A program made the position numbers and the translations under genes. The notes below the pieces were generated by a model. That model was not told the DNA's origin and searched no databases. It saw only the letters and a program-made list of their open reading frames with translations. Positions 1-9,985 of a stretch of 11,846 nt of DNA are shown here, in pieces. This DNA is from JBGPHT01 sp041484525 (GTDB taxonomy: Bacteria > Acidobacteriota > Terriglobia > Bryobacterales > Bryobacteraceae): positions 1 through 11,846 of the forward strand of contig JBGPHT010000206.1 in NCBI GenBank assembly GCA_041484525.1. Reading direction: 5' to 3'. Position 1 is the stretch's first letter; every line of letters starts with the position of its first letter.

Positions 1-989
1 AGGTTGTCGAAGAAGATCTTGTTGCGCGCTTCCTCGGGCGGCTCGAAGTTGATGGCGTCGACTTTGATCAGCGCGAAGTAGCGCTCGCCCTCTTTGGGCG
101 GCCGGATCTGGCCCGAGATGGTGTCGCCGGTGCGCAGGTCGAAGCGGCGGATCTGCGAGGGCGAAACGTAAACGTCGTCGGGGCCGGGAAGGTAGTTGTA
201 CTCGGGAGCGCGCAGGAAGCCGAAGCCATCGGGCAGGCATTCGAGCACGCCTTCGGAGAAGATGAGGCCGGACTTTTCGGCTTGCGTCTGCAGGATCTTG
301 AAGATCAGTTCCTGCTTGCGCAACCCAGCGGCGCCCGCGATCCCCATGTCCTTCGCCACCTGGTTGAGCTTCTGGATGCTCATGTCCTTCAGTTCGACCA
401 GATCGAGCGTGGGGGTGCCGTTCTTGACGCTCTGCGCGGCCTGCTGTTTGCGGCGCTGCTGCCCGGGATGCATCTGCTCGAGGGGTTGCGCCGCGGCCGA
501 CTCGGCCGGAGGTGGCACGACGGCAGTTGTGTCGGGAGGCGGTACGGCAGCCGCGGCGGTAGGCGGCGGTACGACAGCAGCCGCGGCGGGCTTGGACTCA
601 GCGGCCTTCGGCTCGGGCGGCTTTGAATCCACAGGCTTCGCCTCGGCTGGCTTCGGCTCCGCGGCTTTCGTCTCGGCTGGCTTCGGCTCGGCTGGCTTCG
701 CCTCGGCCGCTTTCGGCTCCGCAGCTTTCGGCTCGGCCGCTTTCGGCTCGGCCGCTTTACCGTCGGTCTTGCCATTGGCAGCCGGCGGCTGCGCGGCCGC
801 TTTAGGCGGTCGCTCGGCACGCTCGCTGGATTTTTCCGGTTTTTCCGGCTTTACAGGTTTTTCGGTTTCCACGGTCCCGGCGGGCGCCGCGGTTTCCCGG
901 GTGGGAGTTTTTTCGGTGGGTTTGTCGGATTTTTCCTGCGGCAGGGCGTTGCCTACCGTGGTTGGAGTGTTTTCGCTATTGCTTGCCAA
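1..989 (-). CDS. rho: Transcription termination factor Rho, N-terminal part (C-terminus beyond left edge)
   Basis: Rho is the hexameric RNA helicase that ends transcription of untranslated RNA. The window holds 329 codons. From about residue 195 the protein matches the family: LDLVELKDM and the Rho N-terminal helical region, then the cold-shock-like RNA-binding domain with DGFGFLR (about 253-259), PGPDDVYVSPSQIRRF (about 269-284) and IRPPKEGERYFAL (about 295-307). The ATPase core lies outside. Ahead of this is an extension of about 190 residues: acidic and basic at first, then about eleven KAAEPK-like repeats (about 78-133), then alanine runs broken by PPP. The E. coli protein starts almost directly at the helical domain. 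I chose TTG at 987-989 because GAGGG sits 4 to 5 nt before it and the frame is open to a stop at 1092-1094. This start lies inside the 3' end of engB (37-nt overlap). The only in-frame ATG before the core, at 471-473, has no ribosome binding site. The identity is certain; the exact start is likely. Confidence 0.93.
   Translation of the reverse strand, partial: MASNSENTPTTVGNALPQEKSDKPTEKTPTRETAAPAGTVETEKPVKPEKPEKSSERAERPPKAAAQPPAANGKTDGKAAEPKAAEPKAAEPKAAEAKPAEPKPAETKAAEPKPAEAKPVDSKPPEPKAAESKPAAAAVVPPPTAAAAVPPPDTTAVVPPPAESAAAQPLEQMHPGQQRRKQQAAQSVKNGTPTLDLVELKDMSIQKLNQVAKDMGIAGAAGLRKQELIFKILQTQAEKSGLIFSEGVLECLPDGFGFLRAPEYNYLPGPDDVYVSPSQIRRFDLRTGDTISGQIRPPKEGERYFALIKVDAINFEPPEEARNKIFFDN
591..758 (-). 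repeat. 15-bp coding tandem repeat (AAEPK-type) in rho
   Basis: About eleven imperfect 15-bp units encode K-A/P-A-E-P/A/S/T in the Rho extension. The clearest units are at about 705-758, where blocks reading ggccgctttcggctc on the plus strand recur with few changes. Units further on differ mainly at the alanine/proline and proline/threonine positions. The changes keep the reading frame and the charge pattern, so this is protein-level low complexity rather than a CRISPR array or a non-coding satellite. Confidence 0.8.
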
Positions 990-1519
990 ATTTCCCTCAC
1001 TCCCCGGCCGGTTACGGCCGAGAACGGCATCGGTTCCGCGCCTTCCTTTCGGAGGGCGCGCATTCCGTGCTCTAACTGACTTTGGTTTAACTTATCGATT
1101 TTTGTGGCGATTACCAGATACGGTCTGCCATGATACTCGAGCCAGCGCTTCAGATCGAGGTCTTTCTCCATCCATCCGCGGCGGGCATCCAGGATCAGGC
1201 AGGAAAGTTCTAGGGTCTCCCTTTTCTCGAAATACTGCTCGATCAGGTTCTTCCATTCTAACCTGTGTTGTTGCGGCACCCGGGCATATCCATATCCGGG
1301 CAGGTCCACGAAGTAGTAGGCGTCGTCGATCCGGTAGAAATTAATCGTTTGCGTACGGCCCGGTGTGTTACTGGTAAAGGCCAGCTTTTTCTGGCCGGTG
1401 AGGGCGTTGATCAAGCTGGACTTGCCTACGTTACTTCTCCCTAAGAATGCCACCTCCGGCAGCAGTTCCGGAGGGAACGATTCCGGACTGGCGGAGCTTG
1501 CTATGAATTCAGCCTTCAA
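953..1519 (-). CDS. engB: Ribosome biogenesis GTP-binding protein EngB (YihA/YsxC)
   Basis: This is a 188-residue GTPase of the TrmE-Era-EngA-YihA-Septin class, which acts in large ribosomal subunit assembly. Visible motifs are the G1 P-loop GRSNVGKSS (27-35), the TPGRTQ segment (52-57) for G2, G3 DLPGYG (72-77), G4 TKID (139-142) and G5 SAVTG (167-171). Length is normal for the family. The start is TTG at 1517-1519, with AAGG 4 nt upstream. An in-frame stop at 1526-1528 rules out a longer protein, and the family alignment needs this N-terminus. It lies 46 nt downstream of lon and overlaps rho, which fits a shared transcript. A GC-rich hairpin stands just before its ribosome binding site. Confidence 0.96.
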   Translation of the reverse strand: MKAEFIASSASPESFPPELLPEVAFLGRSNVGKSSLINALTGQKKLAFTSNTPGRTQTINFYRIDDAYYFVDLPGYGYARVPQQHRLEWKNLIEQYFEKRETLELSCLILDARRGWMEKDLDLKRWLEYHGRPYLVIATKIDKLNQSQLEHGMRALRKEGAEPMPFSAVTGRGVREIWQAIAKTLQPR

Positions 1520-1531
1520 AGAACCTTAGAG

Positions 1532-1557
1532 CCCCCGCTCCGTGATGGCCGCGGGGG
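1532..1557. terminator. GC-rich hairpin between lon and engB
   Basis: CCCCCGC (1532-1538) pairs perfectly with GCGGGGG (1551-1557) around a 12-nt loop. On the minus strand, the direction of lon and engB, it is preceded by AAA and followed by TCTAAGG, which holds the engB ribosome binding site, so no U-tract follows. It is therefore a poor intrinsic terminator in that direction. It could trim or stabilise the 3' end of lon mRNA or modulate engB translation. On the plus strand it is followed by only three T residues, and no plus-strand gene ends here. Confidence 0.4.
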
Positions 1558-1565
1558 TTTCAAAC

Positions 1566-3980
<2,415 letters not shown>

Positions 3981-4064
3981 TATTCTCCGGCAGGGCGAAA
4001 CAGACCGCCCAAACCTCCTGGGTGTGGTTCGGAAAGCCGATCCGCCCGCCCGCGGTTCTGCGGG

Positions 4065-5336
<1,272 letters not shown>

Positions 5337-5378
5337 GCAGTTTTCTCCTGTTCCGCCATGGCTCTGAGACAGTGCTGT

Positions 5379-5396
5379 CCCCGAAACCGCACGGGG
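5379..5396 (-). other. Small hairpin in the clpX leader
   Basis: CCCCG (5379-5383) and CGGGG (5392-5396) form a 5-bp stem with an 8-nt loop in the predicted clpX leader. Next to it, partly overlapping, is a near-palindrome GACAG-TG-CTGTC (5368-5379). The two could be alternative structures in the mRNA or a DNA operator. The remaining sequence of the 169-bp gap (5337-5505) holds only the promoter described separately and a possible 8-codon leader. Confidence 0.3.
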
Positions 5397-5423
5397 TAGG
5401 GAACCTCAATCAATTGCGTTACT

Positions 5424-5452
5424 ATTATCACCTGAACTGCGCTCCTTAGCAA
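5424..5452 (-). promoter_or_regulatory. Sigma70-like promoter upstream of clpX
   Basis: On the minus strand TTGCTA (5447-5452) is followed after exactly 17 nt by GATAAT (5424-5429). The match to the -35 consensus is four of six and to the -10 consensus five of six. A start near 5417 would give clpX a leader of about 80 nt. The surrounding stretch (about 5400-5520) is more AT-rich than the genes beside it. This suggests clpX-lon-engB-rho can be transcribed independently of tig. Confidence 0.5.
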
Positions 5453-5505
5453 TGTACCCAGGGGTGGATAGTGCCCGTTGCTGGTACCGAGATAACTTTA
5501 TACTG

Positions 5506-5703
5506 TTAACCTTTGTTGATATTGGTGCGCGGGCTCCCGGCGGGGCCAGTAGGTGCCATCCCCTTCCGCTTCCCGAAAATCGCGATACACTCGTCGCAAA
5601 TGTATGCGACCGGCTCTCGCGGGGACGCAACCAACTTCTTTACCTCAAACGCGCTCTTGCCGCAGAATGAACACCGCCGCGGCTCATCGTGTTTTCCAGG
5701 CAC
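5506..5703 (-). CDS. Stand-alone ClpX-type C4 zinc finger protein
   Basis: This 65-residue protein consists of little more than a ClpX zinc-binding domain: C11, C14, C36 and C39 in CSFC...CDEC, followed by a basic, Gly/Pro-rich tail and no AAA+ module. Against the zinc domain of the neighbouring ClpX I count about 20 identities in 33 aligned positions. The GTG start at 5701-5703 lies 6 nt after the tig stop and has GGGG about 9 nt upstream, within the tig 3' end, so translation is probably coupled to tig. It sits where clpP is normally found. In ClpX this domain dimerises and binds substrates and adaptors, so a free copy might compete for or deliver such partners; that is inference. It could also be the relic of a duplicated clpX, but the intact frame, start signal and all four cysteines argue for a working gene. 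Confidence 0.85.
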   Translation of the reverse strand: MPGKHDEPRRCSFCGKSAFEVKKLVASPREPVAYICDECIAIFGKRKGMAPTGPAGSPRTNINKG

Positions 5704-5709
5704 AGCGTT

Positions 5710-6984
5710 TCACCCCTGCCCGTCGGCTGTCTTGCGGGCGTGCTCGAACAGAAAATTGAGCGTTTTGCCGGTCTGGATGTGGTTGGCGATGCGGCCGAGC
5801 GTTCCATCCTTTTCAAAACGCATCTGGGCGGCGGCCACCGGCTCGCGGTTCTGCCGCGCGATCTTTTCCACTTCGCGGTCCACCTCGTCGCGCATCGCGT
5901 GGATGGCTTCGCGCTCCGAAATCTTGCCTAGCAGCAGCGAGGCCTTGACCTCGCGCAGGGCCTTCTCACGCTGCGTTTCCTTCACCTTTTCCCAATCCAA
6001 CTGGATGGAGCGGGGATCGATGCCCTCGGCCGCCATGGCGCGGAGACTCTGCTCGACGCGATTCTTGATCTGGCGCTCGACGAAAAGTTCGGGCACGGGA
6101 AATTCGTGCGCATCCACCAGTCTCTCGACGATCTGGTTCTTGGCCTCCTCCTGCGCCGTGTGCTGGCGCTGCGTGAAGAGACCCTTGCGGACGGCGTCCT
6201 TGAGTTCGTCAACCGTGCGGTAGTCGCCGAGCTCCTGGGCAAAATCGTCGGACAGCTCCGGCACTTCCTTCTTGCGGAGACCCTTGACGGTGGCGTGGAA
6301 CTTGATAGTTCGACCGGACAGCCGTTTGGCGCCGTAATCGTCGGGGTACACCACCTCGAATTCCTTTTCGTCGCCCGGGGAAAGGCCGCGCAGGTTTTCG
6401 CTGAAAGCCTCGAACGTATCGGCGCCGCCGATTTCGAGCACCATCTCGTCCTGCTTGACGGGGTCGCCTTGGACGCCCCCGATGCTTTCGAGCGCCACCA
6501 CGGCGAAGTCGCCATTTTCGATGGGCCGGGGATCGAGGTTGACGTACTGCGCCTTGGACTCGCGCAATTCTTCGATGCGTTTATCCACGTCCTCATCTTT
6601 GACTTCGGGGTCGTGGTAGGGAACCTCGACGTCCTTGTATTCCCCCAGTTCGATCGCCGGCACCACTTCGAATTCGGCCTTGAAGCGAAGAGGCTCGCCG
6701 TCGTGGAAATGAACTTCGCTGATATCGGGCGTGCCGACCACGTTGAGGTTTTCCGCCTCGAACTGCTTCTGCAGCGCCTTGGGGATGAGGCTCTCCAGCA
6801 CCTGCTGCCGGATATCGCCGGCAAATTGTTTGCGAATCAACGAGGAAGGAGCCTTGCCCGGCCGGAACCCCGGGAGCTTGGCGCGCTTGGCCACATCGGC
6901 CGTAACGCGGGTCAGTTCGCCTTCAACCTCCGGATAAGGAATGGAGATTTCCAGCGCGTGCCTGCAACCTTCGACTAATGCCAA
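5710..6984 (-). CDS. tig: Trigger factor, ribosome-associated chaperone/peptidyl-prolyl isomerase
   Basis: This 424-residue protein binds near the ribosomal exit tunnel and shields nascent chains. The N-terminal ribosome-binding domain carries the signature GFRPGKAP (39-46). A FKBP-type isomerase domain follows (about 155-238, starting ENGDFAVVALES), and the helical chaperone arms form the rest to the C-terminus. Length is close to E. coli trigger factor (432). The start is TTG at 6982-6984. No ATG or GTG is in frame upstream before the stop at 7024-7026, and MALVEG is, to my recollection, the usual beginning in Acidobacteriota. AGAGG lies about 10 nt before the TTG. It heads the minus-strand proteostasis cluster and is divergent from the membrane protease gene to its right. 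Confidence 0.97.
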   Translation of the reverse strand: MALVEGCRHALEISIPYPEVEGELTRVTADVAKRAKLPGFRPGKAPSSLIRKQFAGDIRQQVLESLIPKALQKQFEAENLNVVGTPDISEVHFHDGEPLRFKAEFEVVPAIELGEYKDVEVPYHDPEVKDEDVDKRIEELRESKAQYVNLDPRPIENGDFAVVALESIGGVQGDPVKQDEMVLEIGGADTFEAFSENLRGLSPGDEKEFEVVYPDDYGAKRLSGRTIKFHATVKGLRKKEVPELSDDFAQELGDYRTVDELKDAVRKGLFTQRQHTAQEEAKNQIVERLVDAHEFPVPELFVERQIKNRVEQSLRAMAAEGIDPRSIQLDWEKVKETQREKALREVKASLLLGKISEREAIHAMRDEVDREVEKIARQNREPVAAAQMRFEKDGTLGRIANHIQTGKTLNFLFEHARKTADGQG

Positions 6985-7053
6985 CTGGATTGGACCTCTG
7001 GGAAGAAATGATTGGTCTAAGTCTCAGGATACCACGTACAATGGCGGGTACGG

Positions 7054-7128
7054 ATGATACTGGCGGGTTGCCTTTTGGCCGTGGCCGCGCTCTTAGGCCT
7101 GTGGGCCGCCGTGGTCCGGCGTGGCTGA
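7054..7128 (+). CDS. Possible 24-residue single-pass membrane micro-protein
   Basis: A short frame starts ATG at 7054 and ends TGA at 7126-7128. The peptide begins MILAGCLLAVAALLGLWAAV and ends with VRRG, a typical hydrophobic helix with a positively charged cytoplasmic end. Its stop overlaps a GTG (7121) that is in frame with the membrane protease downstream and lies 1 nt before the protease ATG (7130), an arrangement that would allow translational coupling. No clear ribosome binding site precedes it, only GGCGGG. The assignment is tentative: GC-rich intergenic DNA can give such a frame by chance. Confidence 0.35.
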   Translation: MILAGCLLAVAALLGLWAAVVRRG

Positions 7129-7129
7129 A

Positions 7130-7768
7130 ATGCACCTCGATTTCACACAAGCGTTGGTAAACGTACTGCTGCTGGTGATCCTGACCGCGCCGCATGAGTT
7201 CGCCCACGCGTGGGTGGCTACCAAACTAGGGGATGACACGCCCCTCCTGCAAGGCCGTGTGACCCTGTACCCGCTGGCGCACATCGACTGGCTGGGGACG
7301 GTGATCTTGCCCTTCCTGACCTCGCTATTCGCCGGGGGATTCCTGGGCTGGGGAAAGCCGGTGATGACCGACAACACCAAGCTCAAGGGCGGCCTGAACG
7401 GTCTGGCGATAGTGGCGATGGCGGGACCGGCGATGAACGTGGTGATGGCCGTGATCCTGGGGATTGTGGCCGCGCTGACGGTCCGCATCTCGCCTCCGCT
7501 TTCCGGGTTCGCCGTGCGTGGAGTTTCGCTCAGCCTCTACCTGGCGCTGTTCAACATGATTCCGGTGCCGCCGCTCGATGGCTCGAAACTGCTGCTGGCC
7601 GCGCGCGTGCCGATGAGGGTATATCTCGAACTGGCACGCTTCGGCTTCATGCTGTTGATCATCGTCGTGTCGTACTCGGATGTGGGCCGCTGGCTGGCCG
7701 AGTGGAGCTACCTGGGTGCCCACGCGATTCTTACGGTGGTGCGGCCGTTGGCGCAGATGGGGAGCTAG
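7130..7768 (+). CDS. Site-2 protease family (M50) membrane metalloprotease
   Basis: This is a 212-residue integral membrane protein. The zinc motif HEFAH (22-26) lies in the first hydrophobic segment, and the second metal-ligand region NMIPVPPLDG (142-151, ligand D150) lies in a later one. Further hydrophobic stretches lie at about 55-72, 90-118, 130-145 and 168-182. This layout is typical of the short M50 proteins without a PDZ domain, which cleave within or near the membrane; the substrate cannot be told from sequence. I prefer ATG 7130; GTG 7121 would add three residues. Neither has a strong ribosome binding site, so coupling to the upstream micro-ORF is possible. It is divergent from tig and ends 4 nt before the inverted-repeat element. 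Confidence 0.9.
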   Translation: MHLDFTQALVNVLLLVILTAPHEFAHAWVATKLGDDTPLLQGRVTLYPLAHIDWLGTVILPFLTSLFAGGFLGWGKPVMTDNTKLKGGLNGLAIVAMAGPAMNVVMAVILGIVAALTVRISPPLSGFAVRGVSLSLYLALFNMIPVPPLDGSKLLLAARVPMRVYLELARFGFMLLIIVVSYSDVGRWLAEWSYLGAHAILTVVRPLAQMGS

Positions 7769-7772
7769 GGAA

Positions 7773-7943
7773 CTAGAAAAAGGCTCCTCACCGCCGAGAC
7801 GCCGAGATCGCCGAGAACTATGAGTCAATGAGATTCTTAGTGTCTCCAACCGGTACGTGGCGCTTCGGGAGTCTACCCATTCTTTTAATTTTGTCTTTTT
7901 CTCGGCGATCTCGGCGTCTCGGCGGTGAGGCGCCTTTTTCTAG
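7773..7943. repeat. 171-bp element: two 45-bp inverted arms around an 81-bp spacer
   Basis: The left arm (7773-7817) and right arm (7899-7943) are reverse complements with a single mismatch, and both outer ends are CTAG. Each arm is itself built from repeats of CGCCGAGA with one-base variation (clear at 7792-7816), next to AAAAAGG on the outer side. Transcribed in either direction, the arms would form a very long hairpin ending in CCTTTTT, as expected for a bidirectional terminator. The element begins 4 nt after the protease stop and ends 2 nt before the stop of the convergent gene, so it fills the whole gap. The spacer has no recognisable gene. It may be a small non-autonomous repeat (REP/MITE-like); CTAG might be a target duplication, but the palindromic ends prevent a decision. 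Confidence 0.85.
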
Positions 7944-7945
7944 CT

Positions 7946-8860
7946 TCACGAACCCCCGAGCAAAGATTCCACCAGCACACGATCGAACGGCCAATAGCCG
8001 TACACTCGCGCTCCCTCGGACCGGAAGACTCCGTTGGCCAGAGGGCCGCTCAGGTCGCCCGGGTTGGGCAGTCTCTTCTCGCTGGCGAATATCGCGCGCA
8101 GCACCGTCGTCGTCTTGGCCAGTTGCGCCGCGATGTCGGCCGCGTCCTGCGGATTGCGGCAGCGGACGTTCAGCCGCGCGGCAAAGCGGTCCCCTTCGGG
8201 CGCGAAAGTCAGCGTCACGGAATCCGCATGATCGAGCGTGCGCGCGAACATCGACGTTCCCGACGGCAGGCTGTCGCTGGCTTTCAAAATCCGCGGCGGG
8301 ATGGACATCCACACTGGTCCGCTTGGCCCCTCCTGACGGCTCTTGGAATTCTCGCTCAAGCGCCACGCCGCTGAATCGTCGGTGCTGGCCGCGATCGCCA
8401 TCAGGCCGGACTGCACCGGAAAGAACGAGATGTGGCGCTCCGGCGAACTGCCCGGGACTTTGCAGAAAGAGTTGTTGCAGTGGCCCTCCTCGGCTTCAGC
8501 GTAGGTGCGCAGGCTCTTCCAGTCGAACCGGCCGCGCACGAAGAAGTAGTTGCCCGTGGGCGCGGCGGCTAGCAGCACCGATTCCAGATCCTGCTGATAG
8601 TCGAACTGCGTGCGGCGGACGAAAGTCTGGTAGTCCGGCTCCTGCCCGCTCTTCGATCCGGCCAGCATCTGCAGCAGGCCGATCTGCCGCAGCGCGTTGC
8701 AGTCGATGTAGACCAGCAGCGCGTCCTCGGTGGGCATGCGCCGCAGCAGCGTGGCCGTCGAAAGAAATCGCGACCGGTACCACACGACGCCCCAGATGGA
8801 CGCACCGCACAGCAGCGCGACCAGCAGGATGAACTGCCACGCCCGGACCTTAGTGCTCAC
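7946..8860 (-). CDS. Membrane-anchored protein of unknown family
   Basis: This is a 304-residue protein that I do not recognise. A single hydrophobic helix (about 8-28) follows a short basic start (MSTKVRAWQF), so the rest is probably outside the cytoplasmic membrane. The body has no known catalytic motif that I can see. Notable points are RFDWKSLRTYAEAEEG (111-126) followed by a close cysteine pair (C128, C133), then ERHISFFPVQSGLMAIAAS (141-159). The start is GTG at 8858-8860 without a clear ribosome binding site. It lies 28 nt downstream of aroF on the same strand with no terminator between, so cotranscription is likely, though a role in aromatic biosynthesis does not follow. The frame is long, and codon choice looks like that of its neighbours. 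Confidence 0.82.
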   Translation of the reverse strand: MSTKVRAWQFILLVALLCGASIWGVVWYRSRFLSTATLLRRMPTEDALLVYIDCNALRQIGLLQMLAGSKSGQEPDYQTFVRRTQFDYQQDLESVLLAAAPTGNYFFVRGRFDWKSLRTYAEAEEGHCNNSFCKVPGSSPERHISFFPVQSGLMAIAASTDDSAAWRLSENSKSRQEGPSGPVWMSIPPRILKASDSLPSGTSMFARTLDHADSVTLTFAPEGDRFAARLNVRCRNPQDAADIAAQLAKTTTVLRAIFASEKRLPNPGDLSGPLANGVFRSEGARVYGYWPFDRVLVESLLGGS

Positions 8861-8888
8861 GAAAGCAGTATCACACAGGGCGGCGCGC

Positions 8889-9929
8889 TCAGGCGACCGC
8901 TTGCGCCAGTTCGCGGCGCGAAGTCTCCCACAGCCGGATGTACGGTTCGAGGTCGCGCATCGTCTGGCGGAATCCGGCGAGCGTGAGCGATTGCGCGCCG
9001 TCGCTGACGGCCTTCTCGGGACACGGGTGGACTTCGAGAATCAGCCCGTCGGCGCCGATCGCGACGCCGGCGCGAGACACCGCCGGGACCAGGCTGCGCT
9101 TTCCCGTGGCATGGCTCGGGTCGAGGATCACGGGCAGGTGCGTCAGTTCGTTGAGCACCGGGATGGCGGCGATGTCGCAGGTATTGCGCGTGGCCGTCTC
9201 GAAGGTGCGGATGCCTCGCTCGCACAGGATGACGTTGGGATTTCCGTGCGCCACGATGTACTCGGCCGACATCAGCAGTTCCTTGATGGTGGAACTCATG
9301 CCGCGCTTGAGCAGCACCGGCCGGCCGCAGGCGCCCAATGATTTCAGCAGCGCGAAATTCTGCATGTTGCGCGCGCCCACCTGCATGCAATCCGCATACT
9401 CGGCGACCAGCATGACATCGCGGTCGCTCATCACTTCGGTGATGATGCCGAGGCCGGTGGCCTCGCGGGCTTTGCGCAGCAGCTTCAGGCCTTCCTCCTC
9501 CATCCCCTGGAAGTCGTAGGGCGAGGTGCGCGGCTTGAAGGCGCCGCCGCGCAGGATGCGGGCGCCCGCCGCGGCCACGCCCTCGGCGGTCTCCATGATC
9601 TGCTTTTCGCTTTCGACCGAGCACGGCCCGGCCATCACGATGAACTCGTCGCCGCCGATTTCGACGTCGTGCACCTTGATGAGCGAGCGTCCCGGCTTGA
9701 ATTCCTTGCTGACAAACTTGTACGGCGCTGAGATGCGGACGGCGCTCTCCACTCCGGGTGTCGCTTCGAGCGATTCGAGGCACGCCGTTACGTCGCCCAC
9801 CCCGACCACCCCGATCACCACCCGCGACTCGCCCTCGATGGAGTGGACTTTATAGCCGAATTCACGGATCCGCTCGCAGACGTGGTCGATCTCGTCGCGA
9901 GTCGCATGCGGACGCATAGATATGATCAT
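8889..9929 (-). CDS. aroF: 3-deoxy-7-phosphoheptulonate synthase (DAHP synthase, type I-beta)
   Basis: It condenses phosphoenolpyruvate and erythrose 4-phosphate, the first step towards chorismate and the aromatic amino acids. The 346 residues comprise a ferredoxin-like regulatory domain (about 1-72) and a TIM-barrel catalytic domain. Barrel motifs are MAGPCSVES (99-107), GGAFKPRTSPYDFQG (128-142), GARNMQN (185-191), LLKRGM (206-211), ERGIRTFE (237-244), DPSHATGKR (270-278) and HPCPEKAVSDG (301-311). The expected metal ligands are C103, H273, E299 and D310, one residue offset from the Thermotoga maritima enzyme. In that enzyme the N-terminal domain confers tyrosine feedback inhibition; the same is likely but not shown here. 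The ATG at 9927-9929 has AAGGGG about 10 nt upstream. The symbol aroF is used in the annotation sense for this subfamily. Confidence 0.96.
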   Translation of the reverse strand: MIISMRPHATRDEIDHVCERIREFGYKVHSIEGESRVVIGVVGVGDVTACLESLEATPGVESAVRISAPYKFVSKEFKPGRSLIKVHDVEIGGDEFIVMAGPCSVESEKQIMETAEGVAAAGARILRGGAFKPRTSPYDFQGMEEEGLKLLRKAREATGLGIITEVMSDRDVMLVAEYADCMQVGARNMQNFALLKSLGACGRPVLLKRGMSSTIKELLMSAEYIVAHGNPNVILCERGIRTFETATRNTCDIAAIPVLNELTHLPVILDPSHATGKRSLVPAVSRAGVAIGADGLILEVHPCPEKAVSDGAQSLTLAGFRQTMRDLEPYIRLWETSRRELAQAVA

Positions 9930-9955
9930 TGCTGGATTGCCCCTTGAATTAATCG

Positions 9956-9985
9956 AGTATACACTAGGTGGTGTATCGAAGGCAA
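9956..9985 (-). promoter_or_regulatory. aroF promoter with an embedded inverted repeat
   Basis: On the minus strand TTGCCT (9980-9985) and TATACT (9956-9961) are 18 nt apart, a fair sigma70 promoter 27 nt from the aroF start codon. Between and overlapping them lies a perfect inverted repeat, ATACAC (9959-9964) and GTGTAT (9971-9976) with a 6-nt centre, covering the spacer and half the -10 box. This is a good place for a repressor to act. Its owner is unknown; both a metabolic regulator and the neighbouring antitoxin are candidates. Confidence 0.5.

Noticed and set aside
591..758. Regular 15-bp repeats, considered as a CRISPR or satellite array.
   Set aside because: The units are too short and without spacers, and changes preserve the coding frame of rho.
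196..1344. A 382-codon plus-strand frame rich in Gly, Ala and Ser repeats, suggestive of a surface protein.
   Set aside because: It is the antisense of the Rho extension repeats and of engB; the minus-strand frames match known families.
4049..4064. A hairpin after the clpX stop as an intrinsic terminator.
   Set aside because: It has a 5-bp stem with no T-tract in the direction of transcription; lon follows after 84 nt, so read-through is more likely.
5406..5630. A 74-codon minus-strand frame across the gap between the small zinc finger and clpX.
   Set aside because: It overlaps the zinc-finger gene in another frame and runs through the promoter; composition is not protein-like.
7828..8832. 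Long plus-strand frames opposite the anchored protein, and similar ones opposite aroF (8730-9341).
   Set aside because: They are rich in Arg, Ser and Pro, typical of shadow frames in GC-rich DNA. The minus-strand frames have a membrane anchor or DAHP synthase motifs.
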